Below are positions 37,804 through 47,603 of a DNA stretch of 64,000 nucleotides, piece by piece; position 1 is the stretch's first letter; the number at the start of each line of letters is the position of its first letter. The notes below the pieces were generated by a model. That model was given only the letters and a program-made list of their open reading frames with translations. It had not been told where the DNA came from and ran no database searches. The position numbers were made by a program, and so were the translations under genes. The stretch comes from Devosia sp. (GTDB lineage Bacteria; Pseudomonadota; Alphaproteobacteria; Rhizobiales; Devosiaceae): NCBI RefSeq assembly GCF_024707125.1, contig NZ_JANQAH010000009.1, positions 248,001 to 312,000 of the forward strand. The letters are read 5' to 3'.

Positions 37804-37818
37804 GTTCATGTTTTGTTC
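37804..37818 (+). promoter_or_regulatory. LexA (SOS) box of the mutagenesis cassette
   Basis: GTTC at 37804-37807, seven bases (ATGTTTT), GTTC at 37815-37818: the alphaproteobacterial LexA operator GTTC-N7-GTTC. It lies 17 nt before the imuA start codon, where LexA would block transcription of imuA-imuB-dnaE2. Confidence 0.9.
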
Positions 37819-37835
37819 TAGAAGGCAGTTTCACC

Positions 37836-38645
37836 ATGTCAGCCCCGGATCGCCAACAGCGCCTCACCGCGCTGCGGGACACCATTGCCGATATCGAGCG
37901 CAAGCCGGCACTGGCGGAGGTGCGGGCAAAGTCCTTTGATGCCAGGGACGGCAATTTTCCGCGCCTGCCCGGAGGGCTTCTGCAGGAGGTCTTCACCGAT
38001 GCCGTACGCAATGGTGGGGCCAATCTCGGTTTTGCCCTGGGTCAGGCCAAAACACTGCTGACGCCCAAGCGTATGGCAGTGCTCTATCTGCAACTCACTT
38101 CTGACGGCCAGTTCTTCGGCCTACCCTATGGGCCGGGGCTTTTATCTTTTGGCTTCGATCCGGCACAATTGGTGATCGTGCGGGTCAGCGACATGCGGGA
38201 CTTCCTTTGGGTCGCCGAAGAATCCCTGGCTTGCCGGGCGGTCGCCGGAATCGTCGCCGATATCGGCGGCGACCCCGAGCCACTCGATTTCACAGCCAGC
38301 CGGCGCCTGAGCCTGCGCGCTGCCGAAAGCGGCACGTCCTTGTTTCTGCTGCGCTATGGCGCGGAACGGCAAGCCAGCGCCGCCCATCTGCGCTGGTGTC
38401 TCACACCGCATCGCTCGGGCCGAAAACGCTTCGATGAACAGGCACCCGGCGCGCCACGCTGGAGTCTCGAATTGGAAAAAGGGGTCGCACTGGGTCGCCA
38501 AACCCAGTTTTTACTGGAATGGACCGAAAATGGCTTTGCAACCTTGCCTGTTGAGCCCGGACGTAAAAGCCGGCACCGGCCGACGCTTCCTTTCGCTTTT
38601 CCTACCCGATTGGCCGACGGATTATCTCAAGCGGCGCGAGTCTGA
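37836..38645 (+). CDS. imuA: SOS mutasome protein ImuA
   Basis: 269 residues from ATG 37836, immediately after the LexA box. ImuA is a RecA/SulA-like partner needed with ImuB and DnaE2 for damage-induced mutagenesis. Visible core: LPGGLLQEVFTDAVRN, LGFALGQAKTLL, GQFFGLPYGPGLLSFGFDP and LVIVRVSDMRDFLWVAEE. Its 3' end overlaps imuB by 116 nt; the C-terminal 35 residues are low in family conservation. Frame change was considered and not supported. Confidence 0.88.
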   Translation: MSAPDRQQRLTALRDTIADIERKPALAEVRAKSFDARDGNFPRLPGGLLQEVFTDAVRNGGANLGFALGQAKTLLTPKRMAVLYLQLTSDGQFFGLPYGPGLLSFGFDPAQLVIVRVSDMRDFLWVAEESLACRAVAGIVADIGGDPEPLDFTASRRLSLRAAESGTSLFLLRYGAERQASAAHLRWCLTPHRSGRKRFDEQAPGAPRWSLELEKGVALGRQTQFLLEWTENGFATLPVEPGRKSRHRPTLPFAFPTRLADGLSQAARV

Positions 38646-40200
38646 ACTAAGCACGCCGCTCGCGCTCTACGAGAAGATCAAGGGCGGCTTGCAGCTTGCC
38701 GCCATCGATGCAGAGGCAGCTAAAAGAGGGCTGCGCGTGGGCCAAAGTGTAGCCGATGCACGTGCGCTCGTGCCGCGTCTCGCCATACGTGAACTCGATC
38801 GTCCCATGCTGGAAAATGCCTTTGCCAGCTTTGCCGACTGGCACTCCAATGCCAGTCCTCTTGTTTCGGTCCTGACCGACATGACGCCCTATGGCGATCT
38901 CATCCTCGACATCACAGGCGTGCCCCATCTTTTCGGTGGCGAGAAAATCATGCTGTCGATGATGATCAGTCGTTTGCGGCAGGTCGGCTATACCGTTTCG
39001 GGCGCTATTGCGCCGACGATCGGGGCAGCATGGGCGGTGAGCCACTTCGTCGGAAACCGGGTCGTCACACCCAAGACGATAGTAACTTTGCTCGACAGCC
39101 TGCCCATCCCAGCACTGCGTCTGGGCAGGGACCAGATCGCGGCACTGACCCAGATGGGCCTTCTCACGATCGGGCAGGTGCGGCAACGCCCCCGCAAACC
39201 GCTGCAGGCGCGCTTCGGTGCATCATTCCTTATCCGGCTTGATCAGGCTTATGGTGAAATCGAAGAACGGATGACTCCACGCCTGCCTATCGTGGAACAT
39301 TTTGTCGAACGCCGGTTTCACGAACCGATTTCCCAACTTGATGACGTTCTGGCGGCGGCCCGGGAATTAGCGCAAAAACTCTGCGCTGCATTGGAAAGCG
39401 ATGGGCTCGGCGCTCAGACGTTTCATCTCTTTCTCTACCGCGTCGACCACAAGGTCATGACCCTGTCGCTCAATGCAGCGCGACTGACGCGTGATCCCCA
39501 GCATATCGTCAGTCTTTTTCATCACCGTGCACAGCGGTTCGAAGTGGAAGAATTCGATCCGGGATTCGGTATCGACATGGTGCGCCTGGCTGCAAGCTCG
39601 CTCGATCGACTCGATGTAGCCCAACTCGGCGCTTTTGAAACAGAGAATGGTGCTGCCGATATCGATCGCCTGACAGATCGACTTACGAGTCGGCTGGGCC
39701 CGACCGCCGTGCTCAAGGTCGAGCTTGTCGAGAGCCATATTCCCGAACGGGCGGCGCGCCTGGCACCGGCCGTTGTCGCCGAAACCGAGTCTCCGCTTTC
39801 CCGCCCGCGACCCAGACGTCCCCTGCGTCTCCTGCCCATGCCGGAATTGGTCAGGATCAATGCCGAAGTGCCTGATGGTCTTCCCGCTTCCATGATTTGG
39901 CGACGTCAGCCTTATCGCCTCATCAAGGGCGCCGGCCCTGAACGCCTCGGTGCCGAATGGTGGCGCAAGCGCGAACGACTACAACTTGTCGAAGAGGTCG
40001 AGCCCGAGGAACTCGAGCCAGGCGAGAAGGCCAAACAACCGCCCTATGTCGCCGCTCTGCCCCTACACGATCCGGAGGCCAGCACACGTGACTACTACCT
40101 GGTGGAAGATACCGACGGCAGGCGTTTCTGGGTTTTTCGGCAAGGTTTTTATGACGGTGATCTGCCTCCCGCCTGGTATCTGCATGGGTTTTTCCCATGA
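38530..40200 (+). CDS. imuB: SOS mutasome Y-family polymerase-like protein ImuB
   Basis: 556 residues from ATG 38530. Y-family fold: RFLSLFLPDWPTDYLKRR where active polymerases have the catalytic DxDxF, and YGDLILDITGVPHLFGGE where they have SxDE. The missing acidic residues fit ImuB, which is catalytically dead and bridges the beta clamp, ImuA and DnaE2. C-terminal blocks EVPDGLPASMIWRR, RDYYLVEDTDGRRFWVFR and PAWYLHGFFP are typical. The stop overlaps the dnaE2 ATG (ATGA). The start is uncertain because of the long overlap with imuA. Confidence 0.92.
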   Translation: MALQPCLLSPDVKAGTGRRFLSLFLPDWPTDYLKRRESELSTPLALYEKIKGGLQLAAIDAEAAKRGLRVGQSVADARALVPRLAIRELDRPMLENAFASFADWHSNASPLVSVLTDMTPYGDLILDITGVPHLFGGEKIMLSMMISRLRQVGYTVSGAIAPTIGAAWAVSHFVGNRVVTPKTIVTLLDSLPIPALRLGRDQIAALTQMGLLTIGQVRQRPRKPLQARFGASFLIRLDQAYGEIEERMTPRLPIVEHFVERRFHEPISQLDDVLAAARELAQKLCAALESDGLGAQTFHLFLYRVDHKVMTLSLNAARLTRDPQHIVSLFHHRAQRFEVEEFDPGFGIDMVRLAASSLDRLDVAQLGAFETENGAADIDRLTDRLTSRLGPTAVLKVELVESHIPERAARLAPAVVAETESPLSRPRPRRPLRLLPMPELVRINAEVPDGLPASMIWRRQPYRLIKGAGPERLGAEWWRKRERLQLVEEVEPEELEPGEKAKQPPYVAALPLHDPEASTRDYYLVEDTDGRRFWVFRQGFYDGDLPPAWYLHGFFP

Positions 40201-43200
40201 GCAATGTCGTTTCCCTCTCGCGCGAAAAAGCTTTGCAGGCTCAGCTTCCAGCTCAATCGCCTGCTTTTGCCGAACTGATAAGCACCAGTAATTTTTCTTT
40301 CCTGCGCAGCGGATCGCATCCGGAGGAACTGGTGTCTGGCGCGATACATCTAGGCATGACGGCGCTCGGCCTCTGTGATCGCAATAGTTTTGCCGGCGTG
40401 GTTCGCGGCTATGTCACAGCCCGGGACACCAAGACTGACGGCAATCCCAATTTTCGCTACCTCGTCGGGGTTCGCCTTTGCTTTGCCGATGGCACTCCCG
40501 ACATCGTGGCCTACCCAACCGATCGCATTGCCTATGGGCGGCTCTGCAAGCTGCTCACCCTTGGCAATCAGCGCGGCGAGAAGGGAAATCCCAAACTATT
40601 CCTCGACGACCTTTTCGGCTCTGCCGACCCTGTTTCAGACAGCCAGCACGGTCCGACCGAAGATTTTTCCCAAGGTCAGCTCTTCATCCTCATGCCCAAC
40701 GAAAACGACTGGGGACTGACGGAAGAAACCCTCGACCAGTTGAGCAGGAAAGCCCCAGGACGAATCTGGGTTGCTGGAACACCGCGCTTCGACGGGGAGG
40801 ACCGGGCACGCCTCAACCGGGTCGATCTCCTGGCCAAGCGACACCGGGCCCGGATGATCGCCAGCAATGATGTTGCCTACCATGAGCCGGACCGGCGCAT
40901 GGTGCTCGATGTGGTGACCTGCATTCGAGAACACGTCACCCTCAACCAGGCCGGATTTCGTCTCGCCGCCAATGCCGAGCGACATTTGAAACCGCCGGCA
41001 GAAATGGCTCGGCTTTTCGCCGAACATCCCGACGCGATCACGCAAACGCAGATTTTTATAAACCGCATCGCCTTCTCGCTCGATCAGCTCAAGTACAATT
41101 ATCCCGAAGAAACGATTGGCAACGGAGAAACGGCGCAACAGACTCTGGAACGCCTGACCTGGGCGGGCGCCGCCTGGCGCTTTCCCGATGGCTTGAGCAA
41201 CAAGCTGAAAGAGGATCTCTGGAAAGAACTCTGCCTGATCGCCTATAAAGGTTACGCTGCTTACTTTCTGACCGTCCATGACATCGTCATGTATGCCCGG
41301 AACGAGCGCAAGATCATGTGCCAAGGACGTGGTTCGGCAGCCAATTCCTCAGTTTGCTTTTGCCTTGGCATTACATCGGTCGACCCGACCAAGAACACTC
41401 TGGTCTTTGGCCGTTTCATTTCCACCGAACGAAACGAGCCGCCCGATATCGACGTCGATTTCGAGCATGAGCGACGCGAAGAGGTGATGCAGTATGTTTA
41501 CAAGAAATATGGTGGCCGGCGGACAGGGCTGACGGCCAACGTTATCTCCTATCGCTCCAAAAGCGCCATTCGCGAAACCGCCAAGGTTTTTGGCGTATCG
41601 GAAGATGCGATCAGTGCTTTTAACCAGCTTCACTGGGGCTGGGGCTCGTCGCTAGATCTGAAAAACGTCGCCAATATCGGCCTTAGCCCCGATGATCCGG
41701 TGCTGGCCCAGATGTTCGAAGTCGTCAAAGTGCTGCGCGGCTTTCCCCGCCATCTCAGTCAACATGTCGGCGGCTTCGTCATCACCCGCGATAGTCTCGA
41801 AAGCCTGGTGCCGATCGGTCAATCGGCCATGGATAATCGGGCGATTATCGAATGGAACAAGGATGACATCGACGCCTTGGCCATTCTCAAGGTCGATATC
41901 CTTGCCTTGGGCATGCTCTCTTGTCTGCGGCGAGCGTTCGAACTGCTGCATGTGCATTACAAAAAAGACTATGAATTGACTGACTTGCTCGCCGAAGAGG
42001 TGGGCGAAGGACCGCTCGATAAATCCCGGGTCTATGCCATGACCCACCGCGCCGACACGATCGAGTCTTCCAGATCGAAAGCCGGGCGCAGATGTCCATG
42101 CTGCCGCGTTTGAAGCCGATCCGCTTCTACGACCTGGTGATCGAGGTCGCCATTGTGCGGCCCGGTCCGATCCAGGGCGGCATGGTACATCCCTATCTGA
42201 AACGCCGTGATGGCACTGAAAAATGGACGCCCAGACCCGGGGACGAGCTCGATGAGGTTTTGAAAGAAACCAAGGGCATTCCCTTGTTCCAGGAACAGGC
42301 GATGCAGATGGCTATCAAGGGTGCTGGCTTCTCACCGGGTGAAGCCGACCAACTCCGGCGCGCCATGGCAGCCTGGCGGCGAACCGGCAAGATTGCGATT
42401 TTCAAGAGCAGATTCATCGAGGGCATGATGAATAATCCAAACCAGCACTATAGCCGCGAGTTTGCTGAGCAGTGCTTCTCTCAAATTGAAGGCTTTGCCG
42501 AATACGGCTTTCCTGAAAGCCACGCGGCGAGTTTTGCTCTTCTCGTCTATGCTTCCTGCTGGCTCAAATGCCATTATCCCGATGTCTTTGCCTGCGCGCT
42601 GCTGAATTCCCAGCCCATGGGTTTTTACGCGCCGAGCCAGATCGTGCGCGATGCAATCGAGCACGGCGTCGAAATCCTGGACGCAGACGTCAATCTTTCA
42701 GACCTCGAAAGTGTGCTCGAAGCTGGTAGCCGTAAAGTTCGCGATGCCATCTGGGCGCGACATGCCGAGATGACGGACGACATACTCTCCAATAAGGCAA
42801 TCCGGCTCGGCCTCAACTTTGTCGAGGGCCTGCCGGAGGCAGATATCAATCGCATCGTCGCCCGACGAGGCGCAAAACCGTACAATTCGGTCCGCGATCT
42901 ATGGCTGCGCACAGGCGTACCAATTGCGAGTCTTGAAAAGCTCGCTCGGGCCGATGCCTTTGCTTCCATGGGCATCAACCGCCGCGAAGCGCTCTGGGCC
43001 GTGAAAGGGCTCATTGGCGCCCACGGCGCCGATACCTTGCCCCTGTTCCGGACATCAGCTCCCGTCACGACCGCAAAGGAAGAACCCGCCGGCCTCCCCC
43101 TCATGGGGCCGGGCGAAGAGGTCATTCATGACTATGCGACCCTGTCGCTGTCGCTAAAGGGCCATCCGGTGCAATTCCTGCGGCCCATGCTGATGGAGCG

Positions 43201-43666
43201 GGGCACGACGCGAGCGGCGAATCTGCACACCGTGACGCCGGGACACCGCATCGAAGTGGCCGGCCTTGTGCTGGTGCGGCAGCGGCCGGGCACGGCGAGC
43301 GGCGTCATCTTTGTCACCCTCGAGGACGAGACGGGGGTCGCCAATATCGTCGTCTGGCCAAAGCTGTTTGAAAACGACGAAATGCGAAAAACGCTGCTTT
43401 CCAGCCGCATGCTGGCCGTGCGGGGGCAATTGCAGAAAGAGGGCCTCGTCATTCACATCATTGCCGAGGACATGGTCGACCTGACCCCGCACCTGCTCGA
43501 TCTCTCCCATGGCAAGGATTTTGGCGACCGGATCGTGGCCCGGGCCGATGAGGGCAAAACCGGCCCGCCGGGCACGCAGAGCCGCGACCGCAATGCCATT
43601 CGCGAAGTGGAAATGGCCCGCCGCCGGGCCTATGGCGCCATGCCAAAGGGTCGGAATTTCCACTGA
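40197..43666 (+). pseudogene. dnaE2: dnaE2, error-prone DNA polymerase, frame broken by one base
   Basis: Two frames together give a complete DnaE2 of about 1156 residues. The first has the PHP-like N-terminus (STSNFSFLRSGSHPEELV) and the polymerase aspartates PDIDVDFEHERREEV (Asp417, Asp419), and goes off-frame after RADTI. The second continues QIESRAQMSMLPRLKP, EVAIVRPGPIQGG and the OB-fold GVIFVTLEDETGVANIV. One missing G near 42063 (GGA GTC read as GA GTC) restores TIGVFQIESRAQ. DnaE2 performs translesion synthesis with ImuAB. Either the locus is inactive or the sequence has an error. Confidence 0.9.
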
Positions 43667-43674
43667 GGGGGCAA

Positions 43675-43962
43675 TCAGACCAGGGCGCTGATCCCCTGGG
43701 CGAGGTCGACATCCTTCTGCGTCAATCCACCCGCATCATGGGTGGACAGCACGATCTCGACCTTGTTGTAGCTATTGGACCAGTCGGGATGGTGTCCTGC
43801 CTTTTCGGCCAGCAGCGCCACGCGCGCCACAAAACCAAAAGCCTCGGAAAAATCCTTGAACTTGAAGGATCGCTTCAGCTCCTTCTCGCCGTTCTCGATG
43901 GTCCAGCCGGTCAGTTTGCTGCGCGCCGCGGCAATATCCTCGGGCTTGAGCTTGTCTGCCAT
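43675..43962 (-). CDS. phhB: 4a-hydroxytetrahydrobiopterin dehydratase
   Basis: 95 residues from ATG 43960-43962. Pterin-4a-carbinolamine dehydratase family: [17 protein letters not shown], then [16 protein letters not shown] with the catalytic histidine pair, and [17 protein letters not shown]. It recycles the cofactor of phenylalanine hydroxylase; in genomes lacking that enzyme it may act in molybdopterin metabolism. No hydroxylase is nearby. It is convergent with dnaE2, nine bases apart. Confidence 0.94.
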   Translation of the reverse strand: MADKLKPEDIAAARSKLTGWTIENGEKELKRSFKFKDFSEAFGFVARVALLAEKAGHHPDWSNSYNKVEIVLSTHDAGGLTQKDVDLAQGISALV

Positions 43963-44277
43963 CTCGGTCTCCTCAACCTCAGTTAAACAAAGCGAAAAAC
44001 GGGACAGGCGAAATACCTCAAAATCCCGACGCGCTTTAGCGAACCGCATTAAGCAAGGGTTCACCTTGGCAACGGGAAAGCGGCGACGAAGTTCAACTTC
44101 CGCCCAACATTCAAGACGGTCTTAACCGCACCTGAGTTGAACTCAAACGTCAACCAGAACGGCCACGCCAAGAATGGGCGGCCATAAGCCACGAACGTGG
44201 CGAACTACACCAAACTGCCACCGACCGGAGTCGGGGCGGCGGATCACCCCAAGATCCGAACTCTTCACAGGACCGGC
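43963..44277. other. Divergent intergenic region
   Basis: 315 nt between the start of phhB and the start of the membrane GGDEF-EAL gene. An upstream in-frame ATG at 44197 exists, but the AGGA-preceded ATG 44278 is preferred. No repeat, strong hairpin or small gene was recognised. Confidence 0.5.
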
Positions 44278-46584
44278 ATGTTTCAAGCCGCCCATAAATT
44301 GCTGCCCCCTCTCGACTATGTGTCGATGATCCGCTCGCTTTATGCGGACCGGCTGTCGATGCTGCTTGGCGCCTATGGCTCGGCACTCGCCGCCTCCGTC
44401 GCGGCGCTCGAGGCCCAGTCGCCCGAGCTTGGCTGCATTGCGGTGATGTTCATCGTCGTGGGCTTCCTGCGCCACCTCGACATGAAGGCTTTTGACGATG
44501 TGGTGCTGGGCGACGAGGATGTCGAAGCCGCGCTCTATTGGGAAGGACGCGCGACCCTGGGCGCCGCCGCCATCGCGCTGATCTACGGCGTCTGGTGCCT
44601 GATCAGCTTCTGGGTCGTCGACGATGCCTTTGCCGAACTGACTGCTGCCAGCGTCTCGGTTTCCGTGCTGGTCGGCGTCTCGCAGCGCAATTTCGCCATC
44701 GACAGGCTGATGACCATCCAGGTCCTGCTCATCGCCGTGCCCCTGTGCCTGGGGCTGCTGCTAGTGGGCAATATCTACTATGCCCTTCTCACGCTGCTGC
44801 TGCTGCCCTTCTTCCTGTCGCTGCGAAAAATCGCGGGCAATGCGCGAAACGTGCTGCTGCGCGCCGTGCATGGCCGCACCAAGGCCTCGGCGCTGGCCGG
44901 CCAGCTTGATGCTGCGCTCGACACCATGGCGCATGGCCTGCTTATGCTCGACCGGAACCACCTGATCGAAGTAGCCAATGACAGCGCGCTCATGGCCTTC
45001 GGCATCGACAATCCCACCGACTGGATCGGGCGCCCGCTTTATGAGCTGTTTGAACACGCCCTGGCCACCGGCGCCGTGCCGCAGGCCGCCACCCGGCGCA
45101 TCGAGCTGCTGATCGAAACAAGATCGAGCGGCAAGGTGCTGATCTCCAGTGCTGCGGGGCAGTATTTCGAAGCCTCGATTTCCTCGCGCGACACCAAGTC
45201 GGTCCTGCTCTTCGAAGACATTTCCGATCGCATCGCGGCCGAAGAGCGCATCAGCTACATGGCGCGCTATGACGCGCTGACGGGCCTGCCCAACCGCGCC
45301 TATTTCGCCGAACTGGTGGAAAAGGCGCTCGAAGCGCGACTCGATACGTTCGAGGCGGGCGATATGGCGCTGCTGATCCTCGATATCGACGACTTCAAGC
45401 ATATCAACGATACGCTCGGCCATCTTGCCGGCGATCAATTGCTGCACGAGCTCGGCCAGCGCCTGCCCGGCGCCCTGCCCGCAAATGCCATTATCGGACG
45501 CCTGGGCGGCGACGAATTCATCGCCTTCTATGTCTCATCCGCAGGACCGGCGGGCATCGAAGCCGATGCCGAGCGCTTGATCGCCAGCATGCACCAGGCC
45601 TATCAACTGCCCAATCGCCGGCTCGACATTGATGTCAGTGTTGGCCTCGTCTCGTCCCCGGACCGCAACAATGACTTCGAGCAATTGATGATCAAGGCCG
45701 ATCTGGCGCTCAACGCGGCCAAATCGGGCGGCAAGAACCGCATCATGCAGTTCCATACCCGCATGGATACCGAGTACCAGTTCCGCCAACAGCTCAAGAC
45801 CGACCTCAAGACCGCCATTGCCGAAGGCAAACTGCACCTTGCCTATCAGCCCGTGGTCGACCCGCGCGAAAACCGCATCGTCGGCTGCGAGGCCCTGGCG
45901 CGCTGGGATCACGAGACTTTTGGCGCGATCTCGCCGGCCACTTTCATTCCGATCGCCGAAGAAACCGGCATGATCACCGATCTGACGCGTTTCGTGCTCG
46001 CAAAGGCCACGCGCGACTGCCACACCTGGCCCGGAAGCACCCATGTCGCGGTCAATATCTCGGCGCATGATTTCCGCGCCACCGATGTGGAAGACATGGT
46101 CAGTCGCGCGCTCGAGGAAAGCGGGCTCCCGGCCGCGCGGCTCGAAATCGAAGTGACCGAAACCACCGTCATCGAAGAGCGCGATGCCGCCGCCGCCGCT
46201 CTCCTGAAACTGTGCAAGCAGGGGGTCGGCGTGGCGCTCGACGATTTTGGCACGGGCTATTCTTCGCTGAGCTATCTCAGCGCCCTGCCCTTTACAAAAC
46301 TCAAGATCGACCGCTCCTTCCTCACCGGCATCGAAACCGACGAACATGCCCTAAAACTGCTCACCAATGTGGTGCAGATCGGCAAGGACCTTGACCTCGT
46401 GACCACGATCGAAGGCGTCGAAACCGAGGTTCAGCTCAACTTCGTCACCAATCACACGCGGGCCGACCTCATCCAGGGGTTCCTTTATGGCGCGCCCATG
46501 AGTTTTGATGCGATCTCGCGCCTGCTCGAACAGCAGATTTACCGTCAAAACACGGTGCCGCTGCGCTTGGTCTCCTCGACCTAG
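44278..46584 (+). CDS. Membrane-anchored PAS-GGDEF-EAL protein
   Basis: 768 residues from ATG 44278 (AGGA five bases upstream). About five N-terminal transmembrane segments (MIRSLYADRL to about residue 190) are followed by a PAS-like domain (LDTMAHGLLMLDRNH), GGDEF (GGDEF at 410-414) and EAL (EAL at 538-540). EAL catalytic residues are complete: GCEALARW, NISAHDF, EVTET, DDFGTGYSS, KLKIDRSF, EGVETEVQ. No I-site RxxD is present. It could act as cyclase and/or phosphodiesterase. The FeeM-like gene lies 108 nt downstream on the same strand. Confidence 0.92.
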   Translation: MFQAAHKLLPPLDYVSMIRSLYADRLSMLLGAYGSALAASVAALEAQSPELGCIAVMFIVVGFLRHLDMKAFDDVVLGDEDVEAALYWEGRATLGAAAIALIYGVWCLISFWVVDDAFAELTAASVSVSVLVGVSQRNFAIDRLMTIQVLLIAVPLCLGLLLVGNIYYALLTLLLLPFFLSLRKIAGNARNVLLRAVHGRTKASALAGQLDAALDTMAHGLLMLDRNHLIEVANDSALMAFGIDNPTDWIGRPLYELFEHALATGAVPQAATRRIELLIETRSSGKVLISSAAGQYFEASISSRDTKSVLLFEDISDRIAAEERISYMARYDALTGLPNRAYFAELVEKALEARLDTFEAGDMALLILDIDDFKHINDTLGHLAGDQLLHELGQRLPGALPANAIIGRLGGDEFIAFYVSSAGPAGIEADAERLIASMHQAYQLPNRRLDIDVSVGLVSSPDRNNDFEQLMIKADLALNAAKSGGKNRIMQFHTRMDTEYQFRQQLKTDLKTAIAEGKLHLAYQPVVDPRENRIVGCEALARWDHETFGAISPATFIPIAEETGMITDLTRFVLAKATRDCHTWPGSTHVAVNISAHDFRATDVEDMVSRALEESGLPAARLEIEVTETTVIEERDAAAAALLKLCKQGVGVALDDFGTGYSSLSYLSALPFTKLKIDRSFLTGIETDEHALKLLTNVVQIGKDLDLVTTIEGVETEVQLNFVTNHTRADLIQGFLYGAPMSFDAISRLLEQQIYRQNTVPLRLVSST

Positions 46585-46692
46585 TGGGTGCAAAACCGGC
46601 AAATTAACCACGTCGGCAATGTCAACTTTTGTCAGGGTTAATAGATCGTTAACGTCCCCGCGACGGCAATTTTGGGCGGCGGACAGATCAGC

Positions 46693-47472
46693 ATGGCTAT
46701 CGACAAAGACAGCGCGGCTGCAGCCCGCGCCGGCGAACCCTCGCGCTTTTCGGCGGCGCTGATCGACGTGCTCGACGACGTCAGCTATGCACGGGTCGAT
46801 GCCAGCGTCATCGACGATCCCATCTACAAATTGCGCTATCGCGCCTATGTGCGTGAGGGTTTCATGGATCACAATGCAGAGGAAATCTGCATCGACGATC
46901 TCGATGAAACGCCCAATGCCATGAGCTTTGGCATCTATATCAAGGGCGAACTGGTCAGCTCCATTCGCCTGCACCACCTGACTGCCGAGCACCGCCGCTC
47001 ACCCAGCATGAAAGTGTGTCCCGATATCCTGGCCCCGATGGTGGATGCCGGAAAAACCTTCATCGATCCCAGCCGTTTCACGGCCGATCGCGAGGCGTCA
47101 CTGGCCTATCCGGCCCTGCCTTTTCTGACGCTGCGCGTTGCCGCCATGGCCTCGGTGCATTTCAATGCCGACCTATGCCTTGCGTTGGTGCGTCCCGAGC
47201 ATGGGCCCTTTTACAAGCGCGTCTTCGGTTCTGAAATCATGAGCGATGTGAGGACCTATCCGGGCCTTCATTTCCCGGTGGCCCTCTTCGGCGCCCCGGT
47301 CGAAAACATCCGCACGCGCGTCGCCCAGCGTTTTCCGTTCTTCTTGTCGACCAGCCACGAGCGCGAGCAACTCTTCACCCAGACGGTGAAGCAGGGCACG
47401 CATCTGCGCATCCGCGCCTCGGCCCGCCACGCCTATGAAAGCGCGCGCGCAGAAATGGCGGAGCAACTCTGA
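46693..47472 (+). CDS. FeeM-like N-acyl amino acid synthase (GNAT-type) domain protein
   Basis: 259 residues from ATG 46693. The domain starts at VIDDPIYKLRYRAYVREGFM, with IDDLDETPNAMSFGIYIKGELVSSIRLH, FIDPSRFTADREAS and ALPFLTLRVAAMASVHFNADLCLALVRPEHGPFYKRVFG. This is the layout of the N-acyl amino acid synthase / autoinducer-synthase-like GNAT group, which transfers acyl chains from acyl carrier protein. The product is not predictable. The hydrophobic-substrate reading comes from family knowledge only. A tRNA-Thr gene lies downstream in the opposite orientation. Confidence 0.72.
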   Translation: MAIDKDSAAAARAGEPSRFSAALIDVLDDVSYARVDASVIDDPIYKLRYRAYVREGFMDHNAEEICIDDLDETPNAMSFGIYIKGELVSSIRLHHLTAEHRRSPSMKVCPDILAPMVDAGKTFIDPSRFTADREASLAYPALPFLTLRVAAMASVHFNADLCLALVRPEHGPFYKRVFGSEIMSDVRTYPGLHFPVALFGAPVENIRTRVAQRFPFFLSTSHEREQLFTQTVKQGTHLRIRASARHAYESARAEMAEQL

Positions 47473-47491
47473 CCGGAATGGGAAAGGGAAG

Positions 47492-47567
47492 TGGTGCCGC
47501 TTAGGTGACTCGAACACCTGACCCCATCATTACGAATGATGTGCTCTACCAACTGAGCTAAAGCGGC
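47492..47567 (-). tRNA. tRNA-Thr (anticodon CGT)
   Basis: 76 nt on the minus strand. Acceptor stem GCCGCTT / AAGCGGC, D-arm AGCTCAGTTGGTAGAGC, anticodon stem CATCA / TGATG around the loop TTCGTAA (anticodon CGT, reads ACG), T-loop GTTCGAGTC and an encoded CCA end. It lies 36 nt after hemY on the same strand. Confidence 0.96.
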
Positions 47568-47603
47568 GCCGGGCGGGCCATGGCCCGAACGGATGGCGGT
47601 CTT

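Noticed and set aside
38460..38645. Frameshift near the imuA 3' end to shorten the overlap with imuB
   Set aside because: No alternative frame gives a better ImuA tail, and imuB needs its own frame upstream of its conserved start region.
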